From Polyangiaceae bacterium (GTDB taxonomy: Bacteria > Myxococcota_A > Polyangia > Polyangiales > Polyangiaceae), in assembly GCA_016933275.1 (NCBI GenBank), contig JAFGBI010000228.1, forward strand, positions 1 through 50,565: a stretch of 50,565 nucleotides of DNA, in the 5' to 3' direction. The position numbers and the translations under genes were made by a program. This document shows, in pieces, positions 49,956 through 50,565 of the stretch. The notes beneath the pieces were generated by a model that was given only the letters and a program-made list of their open reading frames with translations, was not told the DNA's origin and ran no database searches. The first letter of the stretch is position 1. Every line of letters begins with the position of its first letter.

Positions 49956-50565
49956 ATGGGAATGATTCCCGATGCGACACCCGATAACGAAGCGACCGAA
50001 CCGCTGAGCGCCGATCGTGAGAACGGACGGATGAGTCAGGTGGCGACGAGGCAGCAGACCACCCCGCCCCTTGCCATGGATCACGACCCAACCGAGACCG
50101 AATTCGCGAAGGTAGCGCAGGAGTCGATCGACACCGAGCCCGCGAAGGCGGCAGCGTCGGCCGACGCGGAGGCATTCGGCAGGATGCTCCGGGTTGGTCC
50201 CCGGAGCGAGCCGCCTGGCACGGGCGAACGAACGCGGGGTGAACCACCGGCAGACACCGACGGCATCGATTCGCTCTGGGGATCCCCGGACGAGGGCTTC
50301 GAGCCTCCGGAATGGGAGGTCGACCCGGAACCGCTGCGACCACCGCCTCCGCCGAGCCTTCGACCAGCGACCGCTCGACGGACCAAGTGCCCACCGTTGG
50401 GTATCACCGCCAACCTGCCGCCACCGACGTGGCCCTCGAAGACGGTCGCGGATCTGATGACCCGAAAGCTCATCGCCGCTCGGCCCGACTTTTCGGGTTC
50501 AGGCGGTGATCTGGACACTCAGATGCAGTGTTTTCGCGGGGTTGGGCGCCTTCGGAGGTCAGAAA
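49956..50565 (+). CDS. Partial gene running off the right edge (possible CBS-domain protein)
   Basis: An ATG frame from 49956 stays open to the end of the window (203 codons seen). ATG 49962 is an alternative start. The N-terminal ~140 residues are acidic, Pro/Thr-rich and probably disordered (TETEFAKVAQESIDTEPAKA, GSPDEGFEPPEWEVDPEPL). From about residue 157 a segment TWPSKTVADLMTRKLIAARP resembles the opening of a CBS domain. If so, the product is a regulatory CBS protein with a long tail. Codon use is like real genes, and the opposite-strand frames are Ser/Arg shadow. Identity is uncertain because the C-terminus is missing. Confidence 0.55.
   Translation, partial: MGMIPDATPDNEATEPLSADRENGRMSQVATRQQTTPPLAMDHDPTETEFAKVAQESIDTEPAKAAASADAEAFGRMLRVGPRSEPPGTGERTRGEPPADTDGIDSLWGSPDEGFEPPEWEVDPEPLRPPPPPSLRPATARRTKCPPLGITANLPPPTWPSKTVADLMTRKLIAARPDFSGSGGDLDTQMQCFRGVGRLRRSE

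Noticed and set aside
1..50565. tRNA, rRNA and CRISPR arrays
   Set aside because: No tRNA-like T-arm plus acceptor pairing, no rRNA stretches and no regularly spaced identical repeats with unique spacers were found. The only regular spacing is the two 42-bp modules at 32665-32748, which have no spacers.

Overview
The window is high-GC bacterial DNA, roughly two-thirds G+C by eye. The gene set suggests a Myxococcota (Polyangia-like) chromosome. The pointers are Hanks-type kinases with FHA or extra domains, lipoproteins with Gly/Thr/Ser-rich linkers, an ECF sigma factor paired with a giant FecR/VIT/vWA protein, a TonB-dependent receptor carrying its own TonB-C-like domain, and a histone-H1-like tailed DNA-binding protein. 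This placement is inference from gene content. I see no rRNA, tRNA, CRISPR array, phage genes or intact transposase.

Layout. 0.07-7.5 kb is mostly housekeeping: aroE-aroK (shikimate pathway), an RNase D homologue, a metallophosphoesterase, a THUMP-type rRNA methyltransferase, an orphan SMC-like ATPase and an SRPBCC protein. 7.5-12 kb holds a GMC oxidoreductase with a small partner subunit, an uncharacterised membrane protein and a lipid-kinase-like protein. 12-17.6 kb holds a histone-deacetylase-fold protein, a membrane-anchored pseudokinase and a lipoprotein with an LDL-receptor class A module. 18.5-23.7 kb is a two-gene ECF sigma / FecR-VIT-vWA unit. 23.8-30 kb is a dense plus-strand run: pgsB-pgsC-pgsW (poly-gamma-glutamate type polymer), a TerC-like transporter, malQ and a polysaccharide deacetylase. 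30-35.5 kb holds a convergent glycosyltransferase, a winged-helix/H1-tail protein with a probable leaderless promoter, an Omp85-family protein and its partner. 35.6-38.1 kb is a kinase-FHA-GGDEF-like fusion with a small membrane protein. 38.2-39.1 kb is a cobalamin-type riboswitch ahead of a decayed lipoprotein gene. 39.1-44.8 kb holds sppA, a lipoprotein and a TonB-dependent receptor. 45-46.1 kb is a scar zone with a 25-codon fragment of exonuclease III. 46.2-49.5 kb holds a lipoprotein and a GH3 beta-glucosidase. The right edge cuts a gene that may carry a CBS-like segment.

The most distinctive feature is a dispersed, non-coding palindromic element found at six loci (1-86, 17597-17753, 30033-30074, 32044-32748, 35451-35610, 45150-45194). 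A full copy is a 118-bp core bounded by CTAG with inverted-repeat ends and a long internal hairpin, followed by an exactly 42-bp module with a perfect 10-bp stem. Copies occur full-length, expanded, internally deleted, tandem and solo. Several sit exactly on gene ends. CTAG at the element edge supplies the TAG stop of two genes, and a third gene (aroK) has its last six codons and stop inside the element. This fits a MITE that inserts at CTAG in an IS630/Tc1-like way and is almost harmless when it hits a TAG stop codon.
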